DNA of 5,521 nucleotides from Sulfuricella sp. (GTDB lineage Bacteria > Pseudomonadota > Gammaproteobacteria > Burkholderiales > Sulfuricellaceae), in contig JAUYEK010000288.1 in the NCBI GenBank assembly GCA_030691435.1, positions 1 through 5,521 of the forward strand, given 5' to 3'. How positions within the stretch are numbered: the first letter of the stretch is position 1; every line of letters begins with the position of its first letter. Made by a program: the position numbers and the translations under genes. Shown piece after piece: positions 4,492 to 5,521 of the stretch. Under the pieces are notes generated by a model that made no database searches, was not told the DNA's origin, and worked only from the letters and a program-made list of their open reading frames with translations.

Positions 4492-5521
4492 CTAGGCGGG
4501 CAGTTCCAGCGGGCTTACGGCAGCGCGTTGGTTGGTCAGCGCGACTTCAATCTGCAGCCGGGCGAGTAGTTCCAGCACCCGGTCGCGTTCCTGGATCAGA
4601 TCCTGGGCCAGGACTCGGGCCTGCTCCATTTGGCCGGTATCGCGCAGCAGTATGATGTCCATGCCAAGATCATGCACGCGCTCGTGCAGCGCTTCAATCT
4701 GTTTGAATTCCGGCAGATTTTTGTAATATTTCATGCCGGTGCCGTAGTACCAGCGGCCGAAGCGGCAGCGATGATGGCTGACCAGTTCGATCAGCGTGCC
4801 GGCCGGTTCCTTCTCCAATGCGTGCAGGACACGCGCGACCCAGCGCTTGTGGTCGATGCCGACCGTCAACAGCGGGTATTCCTCCCGGTTCCAGTGCAGC
4901 GGGGCGTTATCCCGCCAAGCCTGGGCAGGCTGGAATTGCCGCACCCATTCGGGCAGGCTGTCGCCGGGCATGGGTCGGGCGATGCCGTAGCCCTGCGCCA
5001 GATCGCAGCCGAGGCGCATCAGCATGACGCCTTGCTCGACAGTTTCCACGCCTTCGGCGATTGCGGTGCGCTGGAAGGCGGTGGTCAGTCCGATTACGCC
5101 CTCGACGATGGCCAGGGCTTCCGGATCATCCAGCATGTCGCGGATGAAGCTCTGGTCGATTTTCAGCGTGTCGGCGGGCAGACGCTTGAGGTAGGACAGC
5201 GAGGAATAGCCGGTGCCGAAGTCGTCCAGTGCGAAGTTGACGCCCAGGCGGCGGCAGGCTTCGATGAGTTCCTGGGCATGTTCCATGTCGGCAAGAGCAG
5301 TGGTTTCCAGGATTTCCAGTTCCAGCCAGGAGGGTGGGACATCCGGGTATTCGGCTAGAATGAGCTCCAGCCGTTTCATGAAATCGGCCTGCTGCAGGTG
5401 GCGAATGGCGATGTTCACGCTCACCGGCAGGGTCAGGCCGGCAGCCGCCCATTGTCCCATTTGCCTGAGCGTTTCCCTCAACACCCAATCGCCGATGTCG
5501 ATGATCAGGTCGCTTTCTTCA
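4492..5521 (-). CDS. EAL-domain c-di-GMP phosphodiesterase with C-terminal CZB zinc-binding domain (5' end off window)
   Basis: The frame stays open to the right edge (first full codon at 5520), reading EESDLIIDIGDWVLRE, a typical mid-EAL segment, so the N-terminus and the EAL motif itself are outside the window. The visible part keeps SVNIA with the metal-binding Asn, LELEILET, ALDDFGTGYSSLSYLKRLP with paired Asp, LKIDQSFI with the catalytic Lys, AEGVET and AQGYGIARPMP. Hydrolysis of c-di-GMP is therefore likely. After a short linker comes a CZB domain with four expected zinc ligands: His in DHKRW (4849-4851), Cys in CRFGRWYYG (4765-4767), and two His in LHERVH (4684-4686 and 4672-4674). CZB domains sense zinc or oxidants in chemoreceptors and in the cyclase DgcZ. 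Upstream sensor or GGDEF domains are possible but unseen. It converges on the TPM operon. Confidence 0.95.
   Translation of the reverse strand, partial: EESDLIIDIGDWVLRETLRQMGQWAAAGLTLPVSVNIAIRHLQQADFMKRLELILAEYPDVPPSWLELEILETTALADMEHAQELIEACRRLGVNFALDDFGTGYSSLSYLKRLPADTLKIDQSFIRDMLDDPEALAIVEGVIGLTTAFQRTAIAEGVETVEQGVMLMRLGCDLAQGYGIARPMPGDSLPEWVRQFQPAQAWRDNAPLHWNREEYPLLTVGIDHKRWVARVLHALEKEPAGTLIELVSHHRCRFGRWYYGTGMKYYKNLPEFKQIEALHERVHDLGMDIILLRDTGQMEQARVLAQDLIQERDRVLELLARLQIEVALTNQRAAVSPLELPA

Noticed and set aside
4630..5358. Long + strand open frame (242 codons) opposite the EAL-CZB gene
   Set aside because: It is antisense to a gene with clear EAL and CZB motifs; its translation shows no recognisable domain and no start signal was seen. 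It is a high-GC shadow frame.

Overview
The window reads as GC-rich proteobacterial chromosome, most likely from a betaproteobacterium. This rests on the tsaB-rimI-family 4 uracil-DNA glycosylase gene order, the LemA/TPM gene set, an EAL-CZB signalling protein, and two families of short palindromic repeats typical of proteobacterial genomes. The taxonomic placement is inferred; no rRNA or other marker is present.

Layout. (1) Positions 1-198 are the distal end of a CRISPR array: three 37-nt repeats with 34-nt spacers, read on the + strand (each repeat ends in ATTGAAAC). The last repeat is degenerate, and the leader and any cas genes would lie to the left, outside the window. A still more decayed repeat-like hairpin at 269-304 sits against the promoter of the next gene. 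(2) Positions 329-2135 hold a tightly coupled + strand operon, tsaB-rimI-udg, with ATGA overlaps at both junctions. It covers tRNA t6A modification, N-terminal acetylation of ribosomal protein S18, and uracil repair. (3) Positions 2163-4282 hold an envelope module on the + strand: a LemA lipoprotein, a secreted and membrane-anchored TPM-domain protein with a Gly-rich tail, and a small cytoplasmic TPM-domain protein. (4) Positions 4492-5521 on the - strand hold the 3' part of a c-di-GMP phosphodiesterase (EAL) fused to a C-terminal zinc-binding CZB domain; its 5' end lies beyond the right edge.

The two larger gaps around the TPM genes contain the same family of C/G-rich palindromic repeats, arranged as inverted doublets of opposite geometry. 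The first doublet (2827-2921) lies between lemA and the first TPM gene. It appears to supply that gene's start codon and the first residues of its signal peptide. The second (about 4371-4448) is nested inside another inverted-repeat element (4318-4466) between convergent genes.

I see no clearly new multi-gene system. The points most worth a second look are the repeat-derived 5' end of the TPM gene, the nested palindrome, the Cys-to-Ser change at an expected iron-sulfur ligand of the glycosylase, the near-leaderless tsaB promoter placed against a decayed CRISPR repeat, and the EAL-CZB fusion.
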